Assembly: GCF_007995155.1 (NCBI RefSeq)
Contig: NZ_CP042593.1
Coordinates: 910,001 to 974,000 of the forward strand
Direction of reading: 5' to 3'
Source of the DNA: Cytobacillus dafuensis
GTDB taxonomy: Bacteria; Bacillota; Bacilli; Bacillales; Cytobacillaceae
DNA length: 64,000 bases
How positions within the stretch are numbered: the first letter of the stretch is position 1; every line of letters begins with the position of its first letter. The notes beneath the pieces are model-generated. The model was not told the DNA's origin and did not search any database. It was given only the letters and a program-made list of their open reading frames with translations. Shown one piece after another: positions 1 through 8,716 of the stretch. Position numbers and translations under genes: made by a program.

Positions 1-2327
1 CTTTTTCCATTTACCTTTACATCTGCACCATCAACCCTAATGCTCTTCATCGTCAAGGTATTGGCTGTTTTATCTATCGTTCCATCTAAGTCATTATCAT
101 AGTTTTTGACCGCTGTTTCATCTGTTAATACATCTATATATACGTCATAATTTAAATCTTTAGGTATTGATTTTCCATCTAAAGCTTGAACAGTTAAATT
201 AAATCTTGCCTTGTTGCCCTTAATCTCTTTTAATGCAACTGCTCCAGCTTTTTCTAAACTTGCTTCTCGATCATAAACCAATGCAGGTGTTTCAATGGCC
301 TTATCAATCTGCATTAGTCCTGAACCTTGTTTTCTAGGTGAATATGGGGTTTGCTCTCTGCTTGTTTTATCAATTAAAATCTTTGAAGTGTTCATCAGCA
401 TAATTTTAGCCTTAAGAGCGGTTTCCATATTCTTGTCTTCCCCTTTGGCCTTTAATGCTTCAAGAACCAGTGCTGCCCCTCCTGCAACATGTGGCGCTGC
501 CATTGATGTTCCACTAAATACATCATACTCATTGTTTAATGTTGTTGAATATATTCTTCCTCCTGGAGCTGATATTTCTGGTTTAAAGTCTAAGTTTTCT
601 GGTGTTCCCCATGAAGAAAAACCAGACATTGTCTCTGCTCTATCATGATTTACCCATAACGGATTATTGGAGAAAGACATTTTTAAACTTTCACCATTTT
701 TAAGTTTTTCTATAAGATTATTACCATCTGCAATACTTGTTGTTACTAATGGTAAATATGATGACGCAACAGGTACTCTCGGATAGTCACTATAACTAGT
801 TGGTGCCCTCATAATAACGGCAACTGCACCTTTGTTTTGGGCAAGTTGTTGAATAGGGAAATAACTATTATAACTTTCATCTGTTCCCACCACTACGATC
901 TTACCTGTACAATCTCCAATATCCTTAAAATCCTCATACTTTCCTGCCTTGGCATATATTAAATCATATTCCTTGTTCTCACCTAATCTGGTAACAATAT
1001 CAGCGTTCGTATATGTTTTTTGATAACCCATTTCGTGTCCAGAAGATAGTCTCGCTTTAAATACCTTTTGTTTATCATTTTCATAGGATGCAACTTGAAG
1101 TGCAAAAGGGCTAACACCTGGTGCTCCTACCATTCCGATGTCTGGATTTTCTGCAAATGGAGCTTTTGCCTGTGGTAATGAAACACCGTTTAAAGTACTA
1201 TAATAATCATTACCACCAGCTGCAACAACCATTGTACCCTGCTCAACTGCATTTCTGATCGCCTTTTGTAAAGGATCATACTCTTCATCAACTGTTCCAG
1301 TAGGGGAACCTAGACTTAGATTGATAACATCTGCCCCCATTTCCACTGCATGCTGTACTCCTGCGATAATATCATCATCCCAAGCTCCAGCCGCTGTATC
1401 GGAGAATACTTTTTCAGCTATGATTTGAACACCAGGAGCTATTCCTACTACTCCATCAGTGCTTTCATCTCCATTTGCTCCAATAATACCTGCAACGTGT
1501 GTACCATGGGCACCTTTTGGTATAACATTGTTATCATTATCTGCCCAGTCATATCCTGTTGGCACTTTATCTGTATAATAGACATCATTTACATCAGTTC
1601 CATCTAATTTTTCTCTTAAATTTTCCTCAGTTAAACGAGCCTGTTTTTTCCCATTTTCAGTAAGCTTCATATCCTGATGACGATAATCTACACCGGAATC
1701 AACAACAGCGACGACCATACCATCACCTTCAAGTCCAAGCTTCTTCCAAACCGTTGGTGCATTAACCATGTTTTTACTTGATACCATATCATAACTATGT
1801 GTTCTTGCGATCGTTACCCTGGACACTTCTGGAAGATCCTTTATTTCCTTGATGTTTTTATATTCAGTTTCCATACTAAAACCGTTTACACCTAGAGTGT
1901 AATCATGCCTAAATTCACCTTTAATACCTTTGTTTGTAATATTATCTTTTACTTTTTTATGCCCACTTTTTAATTTATTCATTTTTACTTTGTTTTCCTT
2001 TGCATCCTTAGCTGGGGCATCCTTTAGTTCAATAATGACCCTTACCTTTTCATCTGGAGCATATTGAACACCCATGATGTTGTTAGAATTCTCATCATCA
2101 TGTATTCCCTTATTAATTGTTTCCGTTTGCTCGGTGTTTTCATCAACATAAAGACTTCTCGAGGTCTTAATACTTTCTTGAATTCCATTTTGTGTAGCTT
2201 CTAAATCGTTGGCACCAGTTTCATTAATAGCAAATGAATTTGTTGTACTTGTCCCCAAAAGTACTCCGGTAGCCAACACCCCTACTGTCATGGCATTAAT
2301 CATTTTTTTGTTTCTACTTTTCTTCAT
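1..2327 (-). CDS. S8 subtilase with PA domain, secreted (C-terminus beyond window)
   Basis: Secreted subtilisin-family serine protease of the Vpr / C5a-peptidase-like type; 775 codons are visible and the C-terminus lies outside the window. Seen: a signal peptide (about residues 1-33), an I9-type propeptide (about 75-175), catalytic Asp210 in VVDSGVDY, His274 in HGTHVAG and Ser608 in GTSMAAPHVAG. The long gap between His and Ser holds a PA-like insert (about 350-480), as in Vpr and lactocepins. ATG at 2327 follows the RBS aaggagaggt. The oxyanion-hole stretch reads AAGGN where AAGN is usual, so activity there is less certain. It presumably degrades extracellular protein. Family assignment is secure; the exact orthologue is not. 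Confidence 0.9.
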   Translation of the reverse strand, partial: MKKSRNKKMINAMTVGVLATGVLLGTSTTNSFAINETGANDLEATQNGIQESIKTSRSLYVDENTEQTETINKGIHDDENSNNIMGVQYAPDEKVRVIIELKDAPAKDAKENKVKMNKLKSGHKKVKDNITNKGIKGEFRHDYTLGVNGFSMETEYKNIKEIKDLPEVSRVTIARTHSYDMVSSKNMVNAPTVWKKLGLEGDGMVVAVVDSGVDYRHQDMKLTENGKKQARLTEENLREKLDGTDVNDVYYTDKVPTGYDWADNDNNVIPKGAHGTHVAGIIGANGDESTDGVVGIAPGVQIIAEKVFSDTAAGAWDDDIIAGVQHAVEMGADVINLSLGSPTGTVDEEYDPLQKAIRNAVEQGTMVVAAGGNDYYSTLNGVSLPQAKAPFAENPDIGMVGAPGVSPFALQVASYENDKQKVFKARLSSGHEMGYQKTYTNADIVTRLGENKEYDLIYAKAGKYEDFKDIGDCTGKIVVVGTDESYNSYFPIQQLAQNKGAVAVIMRAPTSYSDYPRVPVASSYLPLVTTSIADGNNLIEKLKNGESLKMSFSNNPLWVNHDRAETMSGFSSWGTPENLDFKPEISAPGGRIYSTTLNNEYDVFSGTSMAAPHVAGGAALVLEALKAKGEDKNMETALKAKIMLMNTSKILIDKTSREQTPYSPRKQGSGLMQIDKAIETPALVYDREASLEKAGAVALKEIKGNKARFNLTVQALDGKSIPKDLNYDVYIDVLTDETAVKNYDNDLDGTIDKTANTLTMKSIRVDGADVKVNGK

Positions 2328-2340
2328 CAAACCTCTCCTT

Positions 2341-3397
2341 TTTTAGCTAAAAATAGTAAATTAAAATATTATGAAAAATGTGAAGGATTTCTAACTCAAC
2401 TTCACATTTATCCATCGATCTTTCTTCGGCTACTTTTCAACTAATCTAGTATGAATTTGGATTCGTTGTATATGATATTTAGCAATCTGAAAATTCACTC
2501 AATTGAAATTATAGATTAGGCTAAGAACTTTAGTAAATGGGGGGAATATCCAAGTAATTCCACTTACATTTTTATACATAAAGGTACTAGAAAATAAGTT
2601 TTTTGATTGTATTTGGTAAAATAAAAAAGAAAAAAATATTAATATGACTTAATTTCGTGTTGAAATTTAGCTGACTGTGCACTTGGATTGGGGGAAATTA
2701 TAACAGAAGTTATATTTTATAATTAAAGAACACTAATAAACGTTATAACTTTTTTTATATTTTACAGACGGAAAGTTATATCTCTTCTGAGGGTCGGGTG
2801 ACAGGCACTGATATAAGTATAATAAATCCAGCAGCTTTCCCTTTAAACCAGCAATGAGTGGTTTTGAAAAATCAATCGTAACAAAGGGAATCTCATTGCC
2901 ATGATTCTTACTTTTATGGCTGCTGGTTGCTTTCCTTTTGTTATGATTCGTTACCTGATCACCAACCATAAATGGAATGACTACCTAGAACGTTCCTCAG
3001 CCCGTTCTTCTGTACAGGAACCTTCGTGTCTTTGTTTCAGTACTTGTCTAATTCAATTGTAGAAAGGCTTTGGATAGTTCTCACGTCCGCCTTTCTGCAC
3101 CATGTATTAAGAGGTTTTTAGTACGATACTGAACAATATCAGCCGGTCAGAACTGTTAAAACGTTGATAACAGCGTTATAGCTTGTCCGTTTCGGTTCCG
3201 ATTCTGCCTTATTATTTGGGTCCCTTCCCAAATCCCCCTATTCTCTTCATAGCGAGAAAGGGTGGTTGGAACTACATTTTGCTTTTCAAAATTGGAAAGC
3301 GAATAGGTAGAGGTGGGCACTAGCGCGAGGGGGGTTGGAAATGTCCAATCTTTTTCCTCCTATGAAAATAGGATACTTTATATGAACCTATAGGGAG
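2341..3397. other. Long intergenic region, no convincing gene
   Basis: About 1 kb between the divergent subtilase and the small genes downstream. The first 400 bases are AT-rich and should hold the subtilase promoter. The 2760-3330 part is less AT-rich and differs in composition, but neither strand gives a recognisable protein. A 78-codon minus-strand frame (2733-2969) has no family I recognise and runs through a ggtgacaggcac motif resembling the dispersed palindrome at 22078, so it may be a decayed mobile or repeat remnant. Confidence 0.4.
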
Positions 3398-3403
3398 ATG
3401 AAT

Positions 3404-3601
3404 ATGCGGGGAAAGAAACCAAGGTTATTCCAGAAGGTGAAAAATGAAGTGGCTCCTCAACATATTCAATCAGAAAATGAAAAGAATAGCGGGGAGCAAG
3501 TATCTAGCGAGTCAAATATAAGTGGAGACAAATGGGATCGAATAGGACTTTTAGTGTTACATGAAATATATAATCAAGAAGTTGTGAGTAATAGTGATTA
3601 G
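3404..3601 (+). CDS. Small hypothetical protein (65 aa)
   Basis: Small, charged, soluble-looking protein of 65 residues that I do not recognise. An in-frame ATG lies at 3398, but the RBS agggag (3392-3397) abuts it, whereas ATG 3404 sits six bases downstream at normal spacing, so I chose 3404. The N-terminus is Lys/Arg-rich (MRGKKPRLFQKVKNE), followed by a Glu/Ser/Asn-rich linker and a C-terminus with WDRIGLLVLHEIYNQEV that could form one helix. It lies 76 bases ahead of another unknown gene in the same orientation, so the two may be co-transcribed. No function can be assigned. Confidence 0.5.
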   Translation: MRGKKPRLFQKVKNEVAPQHIQSENEKNSGEQVSSESNISGDKWDRIGLLVLHEIYNQEVVSNSD

Positions 3602-3677
3602 ACTTGAAAAGAAGGGAATAACTGCTGGCATTTCATAATATGATTTAGTAGAAAGGGAGGAATGGAGAGGATAAGGA

Positions 3678-4067
3678 TTGAGCAATTCACTGATTACAAG
3701 AGAAATGCTGGTTCATTACAATGAGTTAAATTTTAAGAAAAAAGAGATTGAATCCCAATTAGATGAGTTGAAGAAGGTTTTCAATCAATATTTCGACATT
3801 ACCATTGGAAAAAATACTAAAGGTGAAATGATCATAAGTGATTACAAGCTGCAAAGGCAAGTGAGAACCACTGAAAAATATGAACAGGAAGCTACTGTCC
3901 ATAGATTAGAGGAATTGAATTTGACGGACCTTATTCAGAAGAAACCAGACGAAGCAAAAATAAAATCCGCATTGAGTCTTGGACTTTTAAAGGATGAAGA
4001 TTTAGAAGGCTGCAAAACAATTAATACAACTCAAGCAATCTATGTAAAACATTTAGAGTCTAAATAA
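3678..4067 (+). CDS. Hypothetical coiled-coil protein (129 aa)
   Basis: Unrecognised 129-residue protein. It begins at TTG 3678; the only ATG just upstream (3662) is in another frame, and a purine-rich gagagg precedes the TTG. Residues 10-35 (ELNFKKKEIESQLDELKKVF) look like a short coiled coil, followed by a beta-rich ITIGKNTKGEMIISDYKLQRQ segment and a helical C-terminal half. Proteins of this style are often seen on plasmids and phages, but nothing else nearby is phage-like, so that is only an impression. A short hairpin with a T run follows the stop. Confidence 0.55.
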   Translation: MSNSLITREMLVHYNELNFKKKEIESQLDELKKVFNQYFDITIGKNTKGEMIISDYKLQRQVRTTEKYEQEATVHRLEELNLTDLIQKKPDEAKIKSALSLGLLKDEDLEGCKTINTTQAIYVKHLESK

Positions 4068-4085
4068 TATTGAAAGATCATTCTA

Positions 4086-4107
4086 GGAGCCTATAAGGGC
4101 TTTTTTT
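4086..4107 (+). terminator. Probable Rho-independent terminator
   Basis: A short stem agcc/ggct around a six-base loop is followed directly by seven T, 20 bases after the stop of the 129-residue gene. The stem is only 4-5 bp, so it is weak. Confidence 0.45.
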
Positions 4108-4157
4108 AGTTGCTTTGCAATTACAGCTTAATAAAATAGATTCCCTATTAATAAATG

Positions 4158-4182
4158 TTATAATATTAAAATAATATTATAA
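4158..4182. promoter_or_regulatory. Perfect 11-bp dyad upstream of LytTR gene
   Basis: Arms ttataatatta and taatattataa flank three A residues, 28 bases before the LytTR regulator start. The arms also contain tataat-like hexamers, so this may be a -10 region, an operator, or both. It does not match the usual LytTR direct repeat. Confidence 0.4.
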
Positions 4183-4209
4183 TCTTCTACATCTGAATGG
4201 AGTTAGAAA

Positions 4210-4854
4210 ATGGAAAGTATTTCAGTAATATCAATTTTAGATGTTGTCGGTGAATTATTTTCAGATGAAATTTCTATTGCGGTTTCTAATAAGAAGGAAT
4301 ACGTTTATTATCGCCCAAGTAAACGTGTCGATTTAAAAATTAAGGCTGGTGATCCTTTAAAGGAAGGAACGATTGCGTATAAGGCGATCGCCACTGGACA
4401 AAAGGTATCTGAGTTTATCGATCGTGATGTATTTGGGGTTCCTTATCATGGCATGGCTGTACCTTTTCATAATAATGGTTTTTTAGAAGGATGTGTCACT
4501 GCAATTTATCCTGCATTAACAGATGGAAAGTCGGTCGTTACCGTGAGAAGCCATGATGGCTGGAGGCCGATTCCCTTTTCGAATGTTGTGTATTTAGAGG
4601 CAAAGGATAAGAAAACCTTTGTCCATACGGAGGGGTACTCAGGTACACATAAATTCTCGCTTCAGGAATTTGAGTATTTGCTGCCAAAGGATTCTTTTAT
4701 TCGTTGCCACCGATCTTTTATCGTGAATGTCAACCATATAAAGGAGATATATCCTGATACTCATTCAACTTTTTTACTTGTTATGGATAATGGTGCTCAG
4801 TTAGCAGTTAGCCAATCTTATTCAAGTTATTTTCGAAAACTATTAGGATTTTAG
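4210..4854 (+). CDS. LytTR-family DNA-binding regulator
   Basis: Transcriptional regulator of 214 residues with no response-regulator receiver. Residues 115-214 form a LytTR DNA-binding domain, shown by the VVYLEAKDKKTFVHT strand pattern, the F-IRCHRSFIVN core (about 163-174) and the C-terminal SQSYSSYFRKLL. The N-terminal 110 residues (ISILDVVGELFSDEISIAVS onward) look like a small PAS/GAF-like sensor and carry no phospho-acceptor motif. It lies 112 bases upstream of a CoA-transferase in the same orientation; the pairing suggests it senses an acyl or acetate-related signal and controls that gene, but this is inference from position. Confidence 0.85.
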   Translation: MESISVISILDVVGELFSDEISIAVSNKKEYVYYRPSKRVDLKIKAGDPLKEGTIAYKAIATGQKVSEFIDRDVFGVPYHGMAVPFHNNGFLEGCVTAIYPALTDGKSVVTVRSHDGWRPIPFSNVVYLEAKDKKTFVHTEGYSGTHKFSLQEFEYLLPKDSFIRCHRSFIVNVNHIKEIYPDTHSTFLLVMDNGAQLAVSQSYSSYFRKLLGF

Positions 4855-4984
4855 AAATATTCTGTTTTATATAGAAAATGTGGTAGCTTATCGGAATTTC
4901 CTATAATTTAATCCTAAAACTCCTATTTCCTATTTTTTCATAGGTAAAATGATAATAATTTCATGAATGGGAGTGGGATGGGGA

Positions 4985-6499
4985 ATGAAAAAGGGGTTTG
5001 AACGGATTAGAGACCAGCGCTTGCTTGATCGAGTTGTCACACCTGAAGAAGCTGGTTCATGGATTCAAGACGGAATGACCTTGGGGTTAAGCGGCTTTAC
5101 ACGTGCGGGGGACGTGAAAGCGGTACCATTTGCGTTAGTTGAAAGGGCAAAGACAGAATCCTTTAAAGTGAATGTCTACACAGGTGCTTCTTTAGGTTCA
5201 GACGTTGATAAATTATTTGCTGAAGTGGGGATTATTAATAAAAGGCTGCCTTTCCAAGCAGATCCGACGATGAGAAGAGGGATTAACCAAGGGGACTTCT
5301 TATTTGTCGACCAGCATTTATCTCATACGGCTGAGCTAGTGCGTGCCAATGTGATGGAACCAATTGATTTCGCAATTTTGGAAGCGGTTTCTATAACCGA
5401 GGATGGCATGATCATCCCGACCACTTCAATTGGGAATTCATTAACCTTTGCGCAGCATGCAAAAGCCATTATTGTTGAAATTAATCTTGCACAATCTACA
5501 GAGCTAGAAGGCTTACATGATTTGTATGATCCTGATAAGCAAGGAGAAAGGGATCCTATTCCTCTAACGAAAGTGGCCGATCGAATCGGTACGAAGGGAA
5601 TAATAGTAGATGTAGAAAAAATAAAAGGAATTGTTTTTACGAATCAAGAGGATTCGCCATCTACGATTGTACCTCCTGATGAAGAAACAAAGATTATGGC
5701 TCAGCACTTATTGTCCTTTTTGCGAAAAGAGATTGAAGCGGGAAGATTGACGGAAAAGCTTGCTCCACTGCAGTCAGGAATTGGATCAGTAGCCAATGCT
5801 GTTCTTCATGGTATGCTAGATTCAGAGTTTGAAGATTTAGAGGTTTATTCTGAAGTGTTGCAGGATGCGGTGTTTGACTTAATGGATGCAGGGAAAGTTA
5901 GCTTTGCCTCATGCTGCTCTATCACTTTATCCGATGATAAAATGAAGAAAGTATTCTCAAACTTTAATCAATATCGTGATCGTTTATTGATGAGACCTCA
6001 GGAAATTTCGAATCATCCTGAGATCATTCGTCGTCTTGGTTTGATTTCTATCAATACGGCATTAGAGCTTGATATTTATGGAAATGTGAACTCTACACAT
6101 GTATTAGGTACGAAAATGATGAATGGCATCGGTGGCTCGGGTGATTTTGCAAGGAACGCACGTCTTGCGATTTTTGTCACGAAATCAATTGCTAAAGACG
6201 GTAAAATCTCAAGCATAGTCCCATTTGTATCACATGTGGATCATACTGAACATGATGTGGACGTGATTGTTACGGAGCAGGGCTACGCAGACCTGCGAGG
6301 ACTAGCACCAAGACAGCGCGTAGAACTAATTATTGAAAATTGTGCTCATCCAATGTACCGTGACCAGCTTCGTGAATATTATCAAGAAGCATTAACAAGA
6401 GGTGGACAAACTCCTCATGTTTTGGAAAAAGCTCTTTCATGGCATACGGATTTTGCTAAGAATGGGACGATGTTAAAAGCTGTACCAGTTACGGTTTAA
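4985..6499 (+). CDS. Acetyl-CoA hydrolase / succinyl-CoA:acetate CoA-transferase
   Basis: Class I CoA-transferase of the AarC/Cat1 type, which moves CoA between acetyl-CoA and a carboxylate such as succinate, or hydrolyses acetyl-CoA. An in-frame ATG lies at 4967, but the family's typical MKKGFERIRDQRLLDR start corresponds to ATG 4985, which follows a G-rich stretch; I prefer 4985. The conserved SEVLQDAVFDL contains the likely catalytic Glu (residue 290, or 296 from ATG 4967), and the C-terminal GTKMMNGIGGSGDFARN and VDVIVTEQGYADLRG blocks are typical. Length about 504 residues is full. Likely a cytosolic acetate/TCA overflow enzyme under the adjacent LytTR regulator. Confidence 0.9.
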   Translation: MKKGFERIRDQRLLDRVVTPEEAGSWIQDGMTLGLSGFTRAGDVKAVPFALVERAKTESFKVNVYTGASLGSDVDKLFAEVGIINKRLPFQADPTMRRGINQGDFLFVDQHLSHTAELVRANVMEPIDFAILEAVSITEDGMIIPTTSIGNSLTFAQHAKAIIVEINLAQSTELEGLHDLYDPDKQGERDPIPLTKVADRIGTKGIIVDVEKIKGIVFTNQEDSPSTIVPPDEETKIMAQHLLSFLRKEIEAGRLTEKLAPLQSGIGSVANAVLHGMLDSEFEDLEVYSEVLQDAVFDLMDAGKVSFASCCSITLSDDKMKKVFSNFNQYRDRLLMRPQEISNHPEIIRRLGLISINTALELDIYGNVNSTHVLGTKMMNGIGGSGDFARNARLAIFVTKSIAKDGKISSIVPFVSHVDHTEHDVDVIVTEQGYADLRGLAPRQRVELIIENCAHPMYRDQLREYYQEALTRGGQTPHVLEKALSWHTDFAKNGTMLKAVPVTV

Positions 6500-6525
6500 A
6501 ATATATTATTTCAAATAAAGTGTAA

Positions 6526-6595
6526 TTAATGGGTTTATACAGCCCATTAATTTGTTTAAGGAGTGGTCTCAAAGGTATCTATGAGACCACTTTTC
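6526..6595. terminator. Bidirectional terminator, two hairpins
   Basis: First hairpin ttaatggg/cccattaa (6526-6550), then a perfect 10-bp stem agtggtctca/tgagaccact (6562-6591) followed by TTTT. It sits between convergent genes and can serve both. Confidence 0.85.
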
Positions 6596-6688
6596 GTTTG
6601 ATTTCTAAGGAGAAGTGGTCTATTAAGTATAAGTGCAACTATGCCTTAAATCTTGGCCTTAAAATGCTAGCCAGTCGACGAGTGTTCT

Positions 6689-7917
6689 TTATATTAACTT
6701 TTTTATGAGTAATTTCGCAATTTCCATTGCCTGATCATTTAATCTCATCGTGGAATAATAATTAAATAATTCTTTATTCGAGCGTTCAATTAAATAATAA
6801 AATCCATTTTTGCTGAACATTGGTAATGCTTTATCGACTAAATATTGATGATATTCTTTCTCTTTACATTTTAATAAATAGATAAGGAGTTTAAAAAGAT
6901 GAATATATAATAATGAATTCATCTTTTTTGCAATCGTAAACCCATTTTCAGCAAGTAGAATAAGTTCATTTTTTGGTAAAAGCCCTCCTTCTAATGAACT
7001 TCGAATATACCCCTCTAAAGAAAGTAAATAGGAATTCGATACTGGATCTGTTATTGCCATCGATTCCTTATAATAAATACTTGCTAGCTCATAGTTAGAC
7101 CTTCGTAAATATTCAAATGCAAGATTATGCAATACTCTTGCTTTCCGATCAAGGGCACTACATAATTCACAACTCTTAATTAAATTTTTTAATCGTTTAA
7201 TAATTTCATCATCTGTACTGAAGTCATTTTTTACTTGAATAAGCATTAGCATCTCTGCATCAATGACTCTAAGATAGTTATTTATGTTCTTAAAATATTG
7301 ATGTGCCTTTTCGGCATAATAATAGGCTAGCATAGGTGATTGTGTCGTGTGATAGGCAACTGCAAGATGATAATAATATTCCGGGTTATTATAAACAGTA
7401 ATTTGAATTGATTTAAACGATTGTATTGCACTTATATAATCTTGTTTTTCTAAATAATAAATACCAAATGTATGCATTAATAAATTGGTTTCATAAGGTG
7501 AGAGTCTATTTAATTTTCTTTGAATATTTTTGAGGATTTTAAATGCCTCATTTGACTTATGATACATAAGCAAATACCTAGCTCGGAGTAATTGATACAT
7601 GTATACATATTTCGAAATTTCTAATAATTCCTCATACTCTAGCTCACTATTAATTTGATCCATTTCATTATAAAGCTGCATAATAATCGTTTCTTGCCAA
7701 TACAGTAATTTTTGTTTGATATTCGTAAGTTTAGTTAACTCTTCTTCCATATTAATCTCAAGTCGTTTACATAATAAATTGGTAATTTCTGTAGCGTAAG
7801 TTGTTTGGGCACACTCTATTTTACTAATATGAGATGTTGAACATATATCTTTTCCTAATTGTTCTTGGGTGAGTTTTTTTTTTCTCGATAAAACTTAATG
7901 ATTTTCCCCTCATACAT
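6689..7917 (-). pseudogene. XRE-HTH / TPR quorum-type regulator, frameshifted in an A10 run
   Basis: Read from ATG 7917 the product begins MYEGKIIKFYREKK, the start of an XRE helix-turn-helix, but reaches a stop after ten A (minus strand; plus 7874-7883). Shifting by one base at that run restores LTQEQLGKDICSTSHISKIE and joins the long open frame from 7750, which encodes about 350 residues of TPR-like helices (for example EAFKILKNIQRKLNRLSP, YYLEKQDYISAIQSFK). This is the HTH-TPR layout of PlcR/NprR/Rap-related regulators. As written, the DNA-binding domain is separated from the TPR part. It is divergent from the bacillopeptidase pair 800 bases away, a plausible target. Alternatives are a sequencing error, transcriptional slippage or phase variation. 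Confidence 0.8.
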
Positions 7918-8716
7918 AACCAAAGTCCCCCTATTTAATATCGATAACAATAAAATTCTAGCCAAGCCAGCAGTTATACATTAATAATTTTATTCAATAT
8001 TTATTCAATATTCAGAAACATACCCTAATTATCCCTATCATCCCACATTTCTCTTCTTCTGAAAATTAAACATAGGATGTAACTCTTGTTGTTATTGGTT
8101 CTATGCCTGCATAAAACAAAAGTACTATACCAAATCGTAATATTATATTTCTACATAATGAATAAATGTCGAATATACCATATCGTTTTTAGTTCTATAT
8201 ACACATTTTAATCAATTGTTTTTTCTTGTTTTCGTAAAATTCTATTAATTGTATATATTTCCCCCATTTTAAGAGAAAATACGCCACTAAAAATATTGAT
8301 TTCGACAAAACCATAAAAAAATATTTTTCCTGATAATAACTTGAAATTCTATTTTAACTTTGTTTAAATGACAATCTTTTTAATGAAAAACTGAAAAATT
8401 TAGACAAAAATTTCAACATTCCTTCTAACGAATAGTCGAAATTTTTTAAAAAATATGGCTAAAATGACATTTTTTAGTATAAAAGTATTAAAAAAATATT
8501 AATTGTTTCATAGTGAAATCCCCCAATTTACTATTTTTTAAGGGGAATGTACACTTCGAGTTGTATTCATTATCATACAAGGGGGAAAAGAGAGAAAAGG
8601 TCAAAGAAAGATTAAATCTATCCATAAATAGAAGGTTGGTGTTCATCTGCAAAAATAAAAAATATAACACTGAATCTCAAGTCTCAATGTAAGAAAATTT
8701 CAAAAAAGGAGTCGAA
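7918..8716. other. 800-bp AT-rich divergent intergenic region
   Basis: No gene found. The stretch separates the frameshifted regulator from the first bacillopeptidase gene and must contain both promoters. Near its right end, gttggtgttcatctgcaa (8635-8652) matches a motif found twice before the second protease, showing that the tandem duplication included some upstream DNA. Confidence 0.5.

Noticed and set aside
2733..2969. 78-codon minus-strand open frame
   Set aside because: No recognisable family, no clear RBS, and its end runs through a palindromic repeat-like motif; treated as non-coding or remnant.
8488..8670. 60-codon minus-strand frame before the first protease
   Set aside because: Low-complexity, F/L-rich translation of an AT-rich promoter region without RBS.
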